Below, in pieces: positions 11,031 through 11,507 of a stretch of DNA of 11,507 bases. The translations under genes were made by a program, and so were the position numbers. The stretch comes from JBKHJZ01 sp046537875 (lineage in GTDB: Bacteria > Actinomycetota > Acidimicrobiia > Acidimicrobiales > VFJN01). The DNA lies in contig JBKHJZ010000104.1 in the NCBI GenBank assembly GCA_046537875.1, positions 1-11,507 of the forward strand, written 5' to 3'. The notes under the pieces are model-generated. The model worked only from the letters and a program-made list of their open reading frames with translations. It did no database searches and had not been told where the DNA came from. Every line of letters begins with the position of its first letter. Within the stretch, counting starts at the first letter, position 1.

Positions 11031-11507
11031 ATGCCAAGCGATTCCCCCTATCCGAGATTGGCCGCGGCGGTGATGATCGCCGCCGCGTGTGGTGGTCCTG
11101 CCGGGCACGCCGAGACGGCACGGTCGTCGGGAATCGACCTGCCGGAGGCTGCCAGGCAGCACCTCGGGCCACCTCCAGCCGTGCCGGCGGAGGTGGCGGT
11201 GAGGGATGGTCAGGTGCTGCTCGTCGGGGGACTCGAGCAGGCCGACACCGGTGCCCTGAGGGTTCCCGGTGAGGCCGTCGTCGTCGATGCGTCGACGGGT
11301 GGATCGTCCACCGTGCCGGCGCCGGAGGCGGACATGCCCGCCCTGGTGGTGGAGGCGGGCGGCGGGGCCGACGGGTTCGTGGTGATCGGATCGCGGTGCC
11401 CCGAGGGCGACCGGCTGCCCGCCCTCGACCCCGTGTGCTCGCCGCGCTCGGCGACGGCGTTCCTCCTGAGGCCGGGGGCCGACGTGTGGGAAGAGATCCC
11501 GTTCCCG
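11031..11507 (+). CDS. Putative secreted lipoprotein (N-terminal part, cut by window edge)
   Basis: From the ATG at 11031 the frame is open to the end of the window, giving 159 residues. The start MPSDSPYPRLAAAVMIAAACGG is a short lipoprotein signal: Arg9, a hydrophobic core (10-19), and AAAC with Cys20 as the lipidation site. The mature part is rich in Gly, Ala, Val and Pro with many short beta strands (VAVRDGQVLLVGGLE; GEAVVVDASTGGSSTVPAP; GADGFVVIGSRCP). This pattern of 'value displayed in a strand, then D.STG..' resembles kelch or galactose-oxidase-type beta-propellers, but only about two blades are visible. Two further Cys (about 123 and 136, around PEGDRLPALDPVCSP) could form a disulphide. 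The ribosome binding site is weak (GTGGGG, long spacer). An in-frame GTG at 10983 would put 16 extra residues, mostly polar, before the signal and is less likely. Confidence 0.7.
   Translation, partial: MPSDSPYPRLAAAVMIAAACGGPAGHAETARSSGIDLPEAARQHLGPPPAVPAEVAVRDGQVLLVGGLEQADTGALRVPGEAVVVDASTGGSSTVPAPEADMPALVVEAGGGADGFVVIGSRCPEGDRLPALDPVCSPRSATAFLLRPGADVWEEIPFP

Noticed and set aside
1..11507. CRISPR arrays, tRNA or rRNA genes, insertion sequences, toxin-antitoxin or phage-defence cassettes
   Set aside because: I saw no regularly spaced repeats, no tRNA-like cloverleaf sequence, no transposase or integrase motifs, and no known defence-gene domains. The window reads as chromosomal metabolic and regulatory genes.

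Overview
The window is GC-rich DNA (about 70% by eye, with third codon positions almost always G or C). GTG and TTG starts, GGAGG-type ribosome binding sites, an HD-GYP/LuxR regulator and a lipoprotein with a short signal point to a free-living actinobacterium. The exact group is not determinable here; Acidimicrobiia-like is only a guess. I see no rRNA, tRNA, CRISPR array, insertion sequence or phage gene. It looks like ordinary chromosomal accessory-metabolism territory.

Layout. (1) 1-2641, all minus strand: the N-terminal part of a ThDP-dependent acetolactate-synthase-like enzyme (runs off the left edge), a double-hotdog protein, a dodecin, and a small DUF3303-like protein. (2) 2642-2953: a 312-nt divergent intergenic region. 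(3) 2954-7561, all plus strand: a SAM methyltransferase tightly coupled to a thiamine-binding YKOF/DUF77-type domain protein; a two-domain membrane/stress protein; a 64-residue orphan; an alpha/beta hydrolase; and a class III (glutamate-1-semialdehyde aminomutase-like) aminotransferase with a TTG start. (4) 7629-10710, all minus strand: an HD-GYP/LuxR regulator, then a likely two-gene unit of an SRPBCC protein and a second methyltransferase. (5) 10711-11030: another divergent intergenic region, followed by the start of a plus-strand lipoprotein that runs off the right edge.

How the genes may work together. No complete known pathway can be read. Several proteins bind or use cofactors (dodecin: flavin; YKOF-like: thiamine or its pyrimidine; ThDP enzyme; PLP aminotransferase; two SAM methyltransferases), but this may be coincidence. 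The best-supported functional links are methyltransferase with YKOF (stop codon inside the next ribosome binding site), SRPBCC with methyltransferase (29-nt gap), and hydrolase with aminotransferase (same strand, 111-nt gap).

The most interesting non-coding signals are an 8-bp stem that would cover the ribosome binding site of the stress-like fusion gene (3928-3958), a 12-bp inverted repeat plus a third copy of the same element upstream of the hydrolase (5107-5215), and an 11-bp tandem duplication that copied a start codon (1827-1848). The most interesting protein is the regulator at 9160-10710: a decayed HD-GYP half, a second half with its metal-binding residues kept, and a LuxR DNA-binding domain.
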